This document shows, in pieces, positions 55,083-63,098 of a stretch of DNA of 64,000 nucleotides; positions within the stretch are counted from its first letter, which is position 1, and every line of letters starts with the position of its first letter. The position numbers and the translations under genes were made by a program. The notes below the pieces were generated by a model. The model worked only from the letters and a program-made list of their open reading frames with translations. It was not told the origin of the DNA and did not search any database. This stretch comes from Exiguobacterium indicum HHS 31 (GTDB taxonomy: Bacteria; Bacillota; Bacilli; Exiguobacteriales; Exiguobacteriaceae), in assembly GCF_001939065.1 (NCBI RefSeq), contig NZ_MPSZ01000004.1, positions 124,001-188,000 on the forward strand, in the 5' to 3' direction.

Positions 55083-56471
55083 TCACTTCGCGGTGGCGAC
55101 TTTTTGTTCCTCTGCGACGTACTCCTCCGGTTTAAATAATAGAACGCGATCTTTATAGGCGAAGACAAGGGCCGTCAAGACAGCCATCGCATCAGCGATC
55201 GGGAAAGCGAACCAGACACCATTGACACCGAAGAACAGGGGTAAGATCAAAACGAGTGGAATCGTGTATAACGTTTGGCGTGACAAGGACAAGAATAAAG
55301 CGACTTTCGCTTTGGCGAGCGATTGATACATCCCGTTGACAATCATTTGAATCCCATAGACGAACGATAAAGCGAATAAGATGCGCATCGCACTCGAGCC
55401 TTCCTGCAGCAGTGCTGCTTCTTCCGTGAACAAGCCGACCCAGAAGCGAGGGAACAATTGAATCAGTAACCACAAGCTGATCGATAACGATAAGCCGTAA
55501 CGGATTGCCAACTTGATGGCAAGCGACATCCGGCTAAATTGCCGAGAACCGAAATTATACCCGACGATCGGTTGCATCCCTTGCACGATCCCCATGATTG
55601 GCATACCGACGAGCGCCATGAACTTATTGATGACCGCAAACGTCGCTAGTTCCGTCGTACCACCGTACCGGACGAGCATGTGGTTGACGGTGATGAACAA
55701 AATCGATTGGGAGACTTGCATGATGAACGACGATGATCCGATTTGCATCATCCGAAACGTTAAACGGAAATCGGGTTTGAAAGCATTCCGATCGAGTGTT
55801 AACCCCGTTTGCCGACGTTTCGTAAAGAAGAATCGGAAAACAAGTGCAGCACCGACGATTTGCGCAACGACTGTTCCGAGTGCAGCACCTTGGATGCCCC
55901 AATCAAGACCAAAGATGAACAGAGGTGTCAGGACGATGTTGATGGCAACCGTCGTCAGCATGATGCGCATCTGATAGTTCGCGCGTCCTTCTGCGCGTAA
56001 CATTGCACTCGACGCCATCGTCAACATGAAGAAAGGAGATCCGATCAAGAGGACGCGTAAGAAATCGATGCTATACGGCATGATTTCATCTGTCGCTCCA
56101 AAGAGACGAAGTAACGGTTCGACGAAGATGAAAGCACTGATGATGGCGAGCATACTGATGAAGAAAACTGCTATCAAGACGTTCGCATAAGCACGACTGG
56201 CACCATCCGTCTGTTTTTGACCAAGCCGTTGTGACGCAATCGCAGCCCCCCCGATCCCAATCGAGTTGGCGATTGCCATCAACACGAGCTGGACGGGGAA
56301 AGCGATTCCGACAGCGGCAACGGCAGCCGTACCGATGCCTTGAGCGACGAAAATCGTATCGACGATATTATAGAGTGCCGTGACGAGCATCCCGACCATT
56401 GCCGGCAAGGAGAGACTAAGTAAGAGCTGGTTGATAGGTGCTTCACCCAAACGGGCAGTGTTTTTATTCAT
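55083..56471 (-). CDS. MATE family efflux transporter
   Basis: A 462-residue membrane protein with 12 predicted helices in two halves. LSLPAMVGMLVTALYNIVDT at the N-terminus and its repeat MQIGSSSFIMQVSQSILF are family patterns, and GMQPIVGYNFGSRQ (about residues 297-310) is typical of the MepA/DinF group. It exports cationic drugs or metabolites using H+ or Na+. The ATG at 56471 is preceded by AAAGGAGG at 10 nt. It is monocistronic. Confidence 0.9.
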   Translation of the reverse strand: MNKNTARLGEAPINQLLLSLSLPAMVGMLVTALYNIVDTIFVAQGIGTAAVAAVGIAFPVQLVLMAIANSIGIGGAAIASQRLGQKQTDGASRAYANVLIAVFFISMLAIISAFIFVEPLLRLFGATDEIMPYSIDFLRVLLIGSPFFMLTMASSAMLRAEGRANYQMRIMLTTVAINIVLTPLFIFGLDWGIQGAALGTVVAQIVGAALVFRFFFTKRRQTGLTLDRNAFKPDFRLTFRMMQIGSSSFIMQVSQSILFITVNHMLVRYGGTTELATFAVINKFMALVGMPIMGIVQGMQPIVGYNFGSRQFSRMSLAIKLAIRYGLSLSISLWLLIQLFPRFWVGLFTEEAALLQEGSSAMRILFALSFVYGIQMIVNGMYQSLAKAKVALFLSLSRQTLYTIPLVLILPLFFGVNGVWFAFPIADAMAVLTALVFAYKDRVLLFKPEEYVAEEQKVATAK

Positions 56472-56577
56472 GGAAGGAGAGCCTCCTTTTTTAGACAAGT
56501 GGTAAGTAGGGTTTTACTCAGAGTAGTCGCTTCTATGAAGAGATGCAAGAAATCACTCTAGTCAATGTGTTCGTCTT

Positions 56578-56608
56578 ATAAAAAAAGGATGCGCCATGAA
56601 GCGCATCC
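56578..56608 (-). terminator. Intrinsic terminator after the M50 gene
   Basis: On the - strand GGATGCGC pairs with GCGCATCC, followed by TTTTTTT. Confidence 0.85.
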
Positions 56609-56621
56609 GATGGAACTCGTT

Positions 56622-57695
56622 CTAAGATGGTGTAGGCAAGTACCCTTTCGAGTACTCGAAAGCAATGAATAAAATGGCACCGAGCGCCAAGTAAGCGAGT
56701 AAGGTGATCGTTTGTTGTTTTTTCGGCATCTGGTGATACTGGACCGACTCTTCAGCGAGTCGGAGCGGTTCGATCCGCTGATCGATTCGTCGCAACAACG
56801 CATCGTAGTCGTTCGCAGCATCATATTGATACCGTAACAGGTCGTCCGCTTCCTGACGTGCCTCTTCCGGACTCGCTTGTCGCAAATCTTGTAAATCGAG
56901 ACGAAGCGACCAAGCGATCGGGTCGTACGTACTTTCGACCGTTTGCTCTTCCTCCACTTCCGGTGCAAGAGCGACTTCCGCGTTTGCACGTTCTTGTTCC
57001 GCCTTTGCGCGTAAGACGCGTTCGCGTGCAGCACGGTATAACATCAAGGTCGATCGGTTCTCTTCATATTGTTTTGCGAACTTATACCGTTTCCAGACAG
57101 CACTGCCGCCGAAGAAAGCGATCAAGAGCAGAATCAGGCTGAAGTTCGTGATGCCGTAAGCAATCAAGGCAGCAAGACCCGCAACCCAAACGATGATCGG
57201 AAGTCCCGCAAGAATCCGTCCGCCGTCAAGCGGACTGACGGGAAGTAGGTTGAAGAGATTCAACAAGGCCCCGAGGTGGAAGATGACGAGCCAAAAGTCA
57301 TTTCCCGTCACAGCGTATCCAATCGCAAGCGGAATCAGGGACACAAGACCCGCGAGTGGTCCACCGTACGCAAGAATCGCTTCTTGTTTTGGTGTCCGGA
57401 ACGTATCTTTGATCCCGATGACGGCTCCCATGAACGGTACGAAAATCGCGGGACCCGTTTTAAAACCGAGTCGTTTCGCAGCGAGTAGATGTCCCATCTC
57501 ATGAATGAATAGGAGATAGAGTAATCCGACCCCGAACCAGACACCGAATACTTGAGCGTAAAAGAGAAGCGAAACTCCGAACGAAATCAGAGTGCCTCCA
57601 AACTTCGAAAATTTTAATAAGGCAAGGATGACCTTTCCTTTCGTTAAGAGAAAGGCGCCGGCAACAGTAAGTCCACCCCAACGTTTTTTAGCCAT
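56622..57695 (-). CDS. M50 family site-2 protease-like metallopeptidase with cytosolic tail
   Basis: A 357-residue membrane protein. The zinc motif HEMGH lies at about residues 65-69 and the second motif in LLPVSPLDGGR at about 150-160, so the catalytic core is complete. After the core there is a charged, helical, probably cytosolic stretch (about 205-325), including a coiled-coil-like block RERVLRAKAEQERANAE, and a final TM helix (about 331-348). This tail is an unusual addition. Substrates are unknown. Confidence 0.82.
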   Translation of the reverse strand: MAKKRWGGLTVAGAFLLTKGKVILALLKFSKFGGTLISFGVSLLFYAQVFGVWFGVGLLYLLFIHEMGHLLAAKRLGFKTGPAIFVPFMGAVIGIKDTFRTPKQEAILAYGGPLAGLVSLIPLAIGYAVTGNDFWLVIFHLGALLNLFNLLPVSPLDGGRILAGLPIIVWVAGLAALIAYGITNFSLILLLIAFFGGSAVWKRYKFAKQYEENRSTLMLYRAARERVLRAKAEQERANAEVALAPEVEEEQTVESTYDPIAWSLRLDLQDLRQASPEEARQEADDLLRYQYDAANDYDALLRRIDQRIEPLRLAEESVQYHQMPKKQQTITLLAYLALGAILFIAFEYSKGYLPTPS

Positions 57696-57762
57696 CGTGA
57701 AATTCCTTCTTTCATCATGTGACGTTCTTCCTTAAGTGTACGACACAAATGTAGAAAAAGTT

Positions 57763-59034
57763 TCATTTAGACTGCTCGGGAATCAGATAGAAACAACTGC
57801 CATCTGGTTGACGGGCTTCACTACCGACCTGAAAATGATGCGTCGTCGCTAGAGCTGCAGCAATCGACAATCCGAGTCCACTTCCTGAACGATCGCGTGC
57901 TGCATCAAGTCGGTAAAACCGGTCAAATAACCGGGTACGTTCTTCGTTCGTTAGAGATGTTCCTCGATCAAGAACAGCGAGTCGCTCCTTGCGCAGATGC
58001 AATTCAGGAGAAGTGGCATATTTCAGGGCATTATCGATATAAATCGTCAAGATGCGTAGCACCGCTTCGCGATTCGCCAGGATCGTTCCAGAGGCATCAA
58101 CAGGGATGATCGTCCCTGTCGCGTGATACATCCGATCAGCGAGTTCGCTCCCAAGCTCGGCTAAGTCAATCTCTTCGACAGACGTTTCTTCATAACCGAG
58201 ACGAGACAGTTCGAGCATGGGCTCGATCAAGGTCGTCCGCATCGCATGCGTCTCCTGTAAGATATTTTCAATCGATTCATCGAGGACGTCCGGCTTCGTT
58301 TTGCCCCATCGCTTCAATAATTGCGCATACCCTTCGATGACGGTCAGCGGTGTCTTCATCTCATGCGAGACATCGGCGACGAACTGCCGTTGTTGTTCCA
58401 TCGTCTGATCGACACGCCCAATCATCTGATTGAAGACGCGACCGAGGCGACCGATCTCATCATCACGTTCAGTCTGCACGGTCTCAAGCGTTCCAGAAGA
58501 CGAGATCCGTTGCATCGTATCATTCAGTTGCCTGAGCGGGCGGAGCGTCTGATACGCAATCCAGAAGCTACTGATGAACGCGATGACGATTCCAACGACC
58601 AACACGATGGTGAAGGTCAAGACGAGTGTCGAGACCGTATCATCGACGCTTTCATCTTCGAATAAATAGGCTTGATCCTGATAGACGATACCGAACCAAT
58701 CACCAGATTTGAAAGGTTCGTTCGAACGCGGGATACCGGGTAGGTCACTTGCTTGTACGTCTCCGTTAACGGTAGACGAGTCGTCGTCATCTTCATCATT
58801 TGAAATGACCCATCGTCCATCTTCGTTCGATAAGACGACGGAATCCTCATGAAGCGTCAACAATGCCCGGACCGATGAATCATCCTCCATCAATTCCTCC
58901 GCCTGTTCCAGTTGGGTATAACGCGATTCAATCAAATGATTGCGGACGACGAAGGTCACGACGATGAACGAAAGCAACAATAAAAGTGTCGTAAAGGCGG
59001 TGACGGATAAAGCAAGTTTCGTTCGAAGCTTCAT
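57763..59034 (-). CDS. Membrane sensor histidine kinase with an acidic sensor loop
   Basis: A 423-residue kinase. TM1 (about residues 8-30) and TM2 (about 138-160) flank an extracytoplasmic domain of about 107 residues, including the acidic cluster SNDEDDDDSS (about 79-88). HAMP follows (about 161-215), then the phospho-acceptor His in VSHEMKTPLTVIEGY and a HATPase domain with DNALKY and GSGLGLSIA. Its start overlaps the response regulator stop by ATGA. The acidic loop could bind cations such as Ca2+ or sense antimicrobial peptides; this is an inference. Confidence 0.9.
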   Translation of the reverse strand: MKLRTKLALSVTAFTTLLLLLSFIVVTFVVRNHLIESRYTQLEQAEELMEDDSSVRALLTLHEDSVVLSNEDGRWVISNDEDDDDSSTVNGDVQASDLPGIPRSNEPFKSGDWFGIVYQDQAYLFEDESVDDTVSTLVLTFTIVLVVGIVIAFISSFWIAYQTLRPLRQLNDTMQRISSSGTLETVQTERDDEIGRLGRVFNQMIGRVDQTMEQQRQFVADVSHEMKTPLTVIEGYAQLLKRWGKTKPDVLDESIENILQETHAMRTTLIEPMLELSRLGYEETSVEEIDLAELGSELADRMYHATGTIIPVDASGTILANREAVLRILTIYIDNALKYATSPELHLRKERLAVLDRGTSLTNEERTRLFDRFYRLDAARDRSGSGLGLSIAAALATTHHFQVGSEARQPDGSCFYLIPEQSK

Positions 59035-59714
59035 GGGTTCGCCTCCCTCAGTACATAACCAACCCCACGAACGGTCTGGATCAAAGCAGGAGGGTGAGCA
59101 TCGACTTTTTTTCGAAGGTAACGGATGTAGACGTCGACGATATTCGTCTCGCCGAAGTAATCGTATCCCCAGACGCGATTTAAGATTTGTTCGCGTGTCA
59201 GGACATGTTCTTTGTTTTCCAGTAAATACGTCAGGAGTTCGAACTCCCGTGGTGTCAAATCGAGTCGCAATTCATCGCGAAATGCTTCATGTCGATCAAG
59301 ATCGAGTACAAGATCTGCGAACTGTAACGTGCGCGATGCGTTACTAGTTGAAGTCGGAGTGCGTAGTAACGCACGGATCCGGGCAAGGAGTTCCTCCATC
59401 TCGAACGGTTTCGTCACATAATCATTCGCACCAAGATCGAGTCCTGCGACCTTATCGTAAACTTCCCCACGTGCTGTTAGCATAATGACGGGGATATGAA
59501 TACCTTTTCCACGGAGCCTGCGCAACACCTCGAAGCCGCTCAGCTCCGGCATCATCACGTCGAGTAAGACGAGATCAACCGAATGCTCAGCGGCAGCGAG
59601 ACCATCTTTTCCGTTGGGGGCGACACGTGTCGCGTACCCGGCATATTGGAGTTCGAGTTCAAGGAGGCGTGCGATTTTCGCATCGTCCTCAACGATTAAG
59701 ATGGTAGTTGGCAT
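59031..59714 (-). CDS. OmpR family response regulator
   Basis: A 227-residue regulator. The receiver domain has acidic residues in VEDD, phospho-acceptor Asp in LVLLDVMMPELSGF (about residues 47-60), and Lys in YVTKPF. The DNA-binding winged helix ends with DVYIRYLRKKVD. The ATG at 59714 is 6 nt after AAAGGAGG; the ATG 6 nt earlier abuts the site. It overlaps the kinase gene and follows the acidic repeat protein gene by 19 nt, so the three form one operon. Confidence 0.92.
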   Translation of the reverse strand: MPTTILIVEDDAKIARLLELELQYAGYATRVAPNGKDGLAAAEHSVDLVLLDVMMPELSGFEVLRRLRGKGIHIPVIMLTARGEVYDKVAGLDLGANDYVTKPFEMEELLARIRALLRTPTSTSNASRTLQFADLVLDLDRHEAFRDELRLDLTPREFELLTYLLENKEHVLTREQILNRVWGYDYFGETNIVDVYIRYLRKKVDAHPPALIQTVRGVGYVLREANP

Positions 59715-59733
59715 AAACATCCTCCTTTAATGA

Positions 59734-60618
59734 TCATTCATCGATTTCTTTCACTTCGTCTGACGCGTTTAACTCAAGTTTAACGGAACCACCGACTCGG
59801 ATGTCATCATCTTGTTCCATGTTTGATGCACGAGAGTACGATTTTTGCGTACCATTCTGTTCGATGATGATTTCTTGATTCGTTATTTTAGCGAGCGTGC
59901 CGCGGACTTCTTGTTCCCGTGCATCGTCACCGTCTTCGTCGCGTGTAGCATTACGATTCTCGTCGTCATCTTCGCGGTCGATTTCACGGACTTGACCGTC
60001 TGCATTCAATTCGATTTTCACGATATCCCCAGATTTCGCAGCGTCGCGTTCCGCACGATCCGCAATCGCGTAGACCGTCTCTTGTCCATCTTGTTCGAGT
60101 GTCAATTCACTTTGTGATAGGGCACGAAGGATGCCGTACCGTTCATTCGCATCGTCTGATGAATCATCTGAGCGATTGCCATCGTCCTCTCGGTCATTCC
60201 GATCGTCTTGATCTTCTCGCTCCAGTTCCGTGATTTGCTGATTCGCATTCAGATCGATTTTGACCCAATCGCCTTCTTGCACGGCTTCGCGTTCGACTGA
60301 CGAAGCAAAGTCATACGTCTGAGTGTCACCGTTGACGTCGATCGTCATTGAACGATCCGATAGTTTTTGTAATGTGCCTTCGATTTCTTGATCGTCACGC
60401 ATCGAAGCAGGAAGCTTTTGTTCGACTTGGCGCGAAGCAGCTTCGACTTTTTGCTCTGCCTGCTGTGAAGTGGTGACCGTCGAGTTGACGAGAGAGTGTC
60501 CCGGACCTGTGAAGAGTAGGAACGCACCGGCTCCTGTTAAGACTGTACCCGTTACGGCAAGTGTAGCGATTCCTTTTTTGAAACGTTTATTCCCTTTATC
60601 TGTTCGTTTTTCAGTCAT
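59734..60618 (-). CDS. Membrane-anchored acidic protein with three DUF5666-like repeats
   Basis: A 294-residue protein. The cytosolic N-terminus (1-15) is basic, and residues about 16-38 are a TM helix, followed by an extracytoplasmic part. Three homologous modules of about 55 residues lie near 80-135, 157-215 and 234-293, each following the scheme (R/E)GTLxKLxxxxxTI, Y-x-F/A-S/D and VKIxLNAxxQxxE(L/I)xRED. They are separated by Asp/Glu/Arg/Asn-rich linkers. The modules resemble the small beta-barrel of DUF5666. It heads the operon with a response regulator and a kinase that also has an acidic loop, so a joint role in cation or envelope sensing is plausible. Confidence 0.7.
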   Translation of the reverse strand: MTEKRTDKGNKRFKKGIATLAVTGTVLTGAGAFLLFTGPGHSLVNSTVTTSQQAEQKVEAASRQVEQKLPASMRDDQEIEGTLQKLSDRSMTIDVNGDTQTYDFASSVEREAVQEGDWVKIDLNANQQITELEREDQDDRNDREDDGNRSDDSSDDANERYGILRALSQSELTLEQDGQETVYAIADRAERDAAKSGDIVKIELNADGQVREIDREDDDENRNATRDEDGDDAREQEVRGTLAKITNQEIIIEQNGTQKSYSRASNMEQDDDIRVGGSVKLELNASDEVKEIDE

Positions 60619-60715
60619 GATGATGTCCTCCTTTAGTAGTGGCTGTTGTTCTTATACATAGAATAACCAGACCATGTGAAAGGAAGCTGAGGAACAGATT
60701 AGAATTTGATGAGAA

Positions 60716-61267
60716 TTAGATTGTTTTGATGACTCGGGCTGGATTTCCACCGACGACGCTGTTTGCCGGTACATCCTTGACGACGACACTACCTGAGGCG
60801 ATGACAGCATTATCTCCGATCGTCACACCGGGATTGATGACCGCGCGTCCACCGATCCAGACGTTATTCCCGATGACGACCGGTTTCCCGAATTCATAAC
60901 CGCTGTTGCGCTCGACAGGATCGAGTGGATGGGTCGCAGTATAGATATGTACTCCTGGAGCAAGCATGCAGTTGTCACCAATCGTGATCGGACAAATATC
61001 GAGCAAGACACAGTCGTAGTTGGCATAAAAGCGAGCCCCTAACGTAATGTTGTAGCCATAGTCACATTTAAAGGTTGGTTCAATGTAAAAGTCGGCTTGC
61101 TCCGTCTGGAATAATTGTTGAAGAAGTGCCTTCCGTTTAGTCCCATCATGAACACTCAATTGATTGAACTCATAACAGAGCGATTGTGCCCGGATACGGT
61201 CAGCTACGAGTTCCGGATCTTGTGCTAAGTAGAGTTCCCCTTGAATCATCTTTTCTTTTTCAGTCAT
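60716..61267 (-). CDS. maa: Maltose/galactoside O-acetyltransferase-like, hexapeptide repeat
   Basis: A 183-residue acetyltransferase of the left-handed beta-helix type. The N-terminal Mac domain (about 1-60) is followed by hexapeptide repeats (about 70-180), ending in [19 protein letters not shown] and [11 protein letters not shown]. The catalytic His lies in [10 protein letters not shown]. It transfers acetyl from acetyl-CoA to sugars. The ATG at 61267 follows AAGGAG at 8 nt; a GTG 9 nt earlier is too close. It stands alone. Confidence 0.88.
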   Translation of the reverse strand: MTEKEKMIQGELYLAQDPELVADRIRAQSLCYEFNQLSVHDGTKRKALLQQLFQTEQADFYIEPTFKCDYGYNITLGARFYANYDCVLLDICPITIGDNCMLAPGVHIYTATHPLDPVERNSGYEFGKPVVIGNNVWIGGRAVINPGVTIGDNAVIASGSVVVKDVPANSVVGGNPARVIKTI

Positions 61268-61349
61268 CTGATTCACTCCTTCATCGTTATTACTCTCATT
61301 AGACTAAATGGTGCCTCGTGATGCAACTGATATCCCGTTAAGACACATG

Positions 61350-61376
61350 AAAACAGGATAGCCGAAGCTATCCTGT
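61350..61376 (-). terminator. Hairpin terminator after the SDR gene
   Basis: ACAGGATAGC and GCTATCCTGT form a perfect 10-bp stem with a CGAA-type tetraloop. A short T run follows on the - strand. Confidence 0.75.
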
Positions 61377-61389
61377 CGAGATTCAATCC

Positions 61390-62274
61390 TTATGCCAATT
61401 CGATTCCGCCTGTGACACCATAGATTTGCGCCGTAACATAGCTCGCAGCGTCTGAAGCGAGGAAGACATACACATCCGACAGTTCGACCGGTTGACCACT
61501 TCGTTTCAGTGGTGTTTCCTGCCCGAACTCTGGAATGTTCTCGCTTGGCTGACCACCCGAGATTTGAAGCGGTGTCCAAATCGGACCAGGTGCGACGGAG
61601 TTGACACGGATTCCTTTTGGCGCGACTTGTTTAGCGAGTCCACGCGTGAACCCGTTGATGGCAAACTTCGTCGATGCATAATCCAAGAGGTTCGCGCTTG
61701 GGTTGTATCCTTGAACGGATGTCGTCGTAATGATCGAAGCCCCTTCTTTCAAGAGTGGCAAGGCTGCTTTGACGACCCAGAAAAGGGAGAAGACATTGAT
61801 TTCGTATGTCTTACGTAATTGCTCCGTTGACAGGTCGAGAATATCTTCGACGGCTTGTTGTTTACCTGCGACAAGTGCCAAAATGTCGAGTCCACCGAGC
61901 GATTCGTGTGCTTCTTTAATGAGTTGCTGACAGAACGCTTCATCACTTAAATCACCAGGTAAGAGATATGCTTTTTGTCCCGCTGCTTCAACGAGTGCTT
62001 TGACTTCTTCCGCATCCTGTTGTTCTTCCGGTAAGTAGTTGAGCACGATGTCAGCCCCTTCACGAGCATAGGCAATGGCTGCTGCTCGGCCGATGCCGGA
62101 GTCGCCACCCGTAATCAGTGCTTTTTTGCCGATCAATTTGCCAGAGCCTTTATAACTCTCTTCGCCACAATCGGGAACAGGTTCCATTTTTGCTTGAACT
62201 GCTGGTGCGTCCTGATATTGTTTTGGGAAATCGTCATTGAAGTATTGGGTTAACGGATTTTTCGATGCAGCCAT
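61390..62274 (-). CDS. Stress-type SDR oxidoreductase (YghA/YdaD-like)
   Basis: A 294-residue SDR with the N-terminal extension of about 45 residues typical of YghA/YdaD proteins. NAD(P) is bound by [18 protein letters not shown] (about 53-70). ALVAGKQQ replaces the usual NNAG, as in E. coli YghA. Catalytic Ser, Tyr and Lys lie in [20 protein letters not shown]. The physiological substrate is unknown. GGAGGA lies about 7 nt before the ATG. A sigma-B-type promoter precedes it, which fits the general-stress control of YdaD in B. subtilis. Confidence 0.86.
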   Translation of the reverse strand: MAASKNPLTQYFNDDFPKQYQDAPAVQAKMEPVPDCGEESYKGSGKLIGKKALITGGDSGIGRAAAIAYAREGADIVLNYLPEEQQDAEEVKALVEAAGQKAYLLPGDLSDEAFCQQLIKEAHESLGGLDILALVAGKQQAVEDILDLSTEQLRKTYEINVFSLFWVVKAALPLLKEGASIITTTSVQGYNPSANLLDYASTKFAINGFTRGLAKQVAPKGIRVNSVAPGPIWTPLQISGGQPSENIPEFGQETPLKRSGQPVELSDVYVFLASDAASYVTAQIYGVTGGIELA

Positions 62275-62316
62275 GTAAACATTCCTCCTGAAAGTTGGTT
62301 TTGGTATAGGGTGTAT

Positions 62317-62341
62317 GTTCCCTCAACAGGTCGGATTAAAC
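62317..62341 (-). promoter_or_regulatory. Sigma-B-type promoter of the SDR gene
   Basis: On the - strand GTTTAA (62336-62341), a 13-bp spacer and GGGAAC (62317-62322) match the SigB consensus GTTTAA-N12-15-GGGWAW except the last base. It lies about 43 bp upstream of the start codon. Confidence 0.7.
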
Positions 62342-62405
62342 GTTTCTGATCGTAGTAAATTTGGAAATTGATGGTTTACACTAGAAAAAGAGGAGTGTGA
62401 AGAAG

Positions 62406-62888
62406 ATGATTACTGGATTGTATGAAGCTCATTTACCGGTCAAAGAACTCGAACGATCAATTGCCTTTTATGAAAAATTGGGACTTGCATGTGCGTTCCA
62501 AAATGAACGCGTCGCTTTCTTTTGGATCGAGCACGGCAAGAGTTGGTTAGGTTTATGGAAAGCCGGTCAAGCCGAGTTACCGTATCATCCATCGATTCGA
62601 CATGTGGCGTTTCGAATGGAGCAAGAAAATATCGATAAAGCACAGGACTGGTTAAAGGAGATGGGCATTATCGTCCGATCCGCCTTTGGTGTAGCGGCAG
62701 CCGATCAACCGCTCGTTCTCGATAACCATCCACATGCGCACGCGGCGATCTACTTCGAGGATCCAGATGGAAATTCACTCGAGTTGATTGCACCGTTACG
62801 CTTTGACATGGAGACGGTGAACGGCACAATGCCGTATCAGGACTGGCAGCATCTATTTGAGACTGAATCGGAGAAAAAGACGACATAA
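62406..62888 (+). CDS. VOC/glyoxalase family protein
   Basis: A 160-residue metal-binding protein of the vicinal oxygen chelate fold. Two beta-alpha-beta-beta-beta modules are visible: LYEAHLPVKELERSIAFYE (residues about 5-23) and, near the end, HAAIYFEDPDGNSLELIAPL (about 112-131). Metal ligands are plausibly His at AHLPV, His in SIRHVAF and Glu in SLELI. Lyase, dioxygenase or antibiotic-resistance roles are possible. The ATG at 62406 is 10 nt after AGAGGAG; an in-frame GTG at 62397 is too close. Confidence 0.8.
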   Translation: MITGLYEAHLPVKELERSIAFYEKLGLACAFQNERVAFFWIEHGKSWLGLWKAGQAELPYHPSIRHVAFRMEQENIDKAQDWLKEMGIIVRSAFGVAAADQPLVLDNHPHAHAAIYFEDPDGNSLELIAPLRFDMETVNGTMPYQDWQHLFETESEKKTT

Positions 62889-62898
62889 CTGGGGTTTT

Positions 62899-63048
62899 CA
62901 TTCGAAATCGCTTCCTAGGAAAAAACAAGCAGGAGCGACCCTGCAGTGAAGCGAAGCGGCGCGATGCTTGTCCCAGGAAAACGATTCGAGACGAACAAAA
63001 AAGCGCAATCCTTCTCGTTAGAGAAAAATTGCGCTTTGTCTTCAGTCT
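62899..63048 (-). repeat. Repeat A, copy A3, inverted and without B
   Basis: On the - strand it reads AGACTGAAG, then the terminator-like hairpin GCGCAAT/ATTGCGC with six T, then the palindromic block as far as CGATTTCGAATG. The outer arm GAACAAAA is degenerate and no B copy follows. It lies between the VOC gene and the convergent NADH oxidase gene. In this orientation it ends transcription coming from the NADH oxidase side. Confidence 0.85.
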
Positions 63049-63079
63049 AAAACAAGCAACGGTGATCCGTTGCTTGTTT
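63049..63079. terminator. Hairpin between A3 and the NADH oxidase gene
   Basis: AAACAAGCAACGG pairs with CCGTTGCTTGTTT around TGAT. It has no strong T run, so it may work together with A3. Confidence 0.55.
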
Positions 63080-63098
63080 GATTTATCGTGTAATGCGC

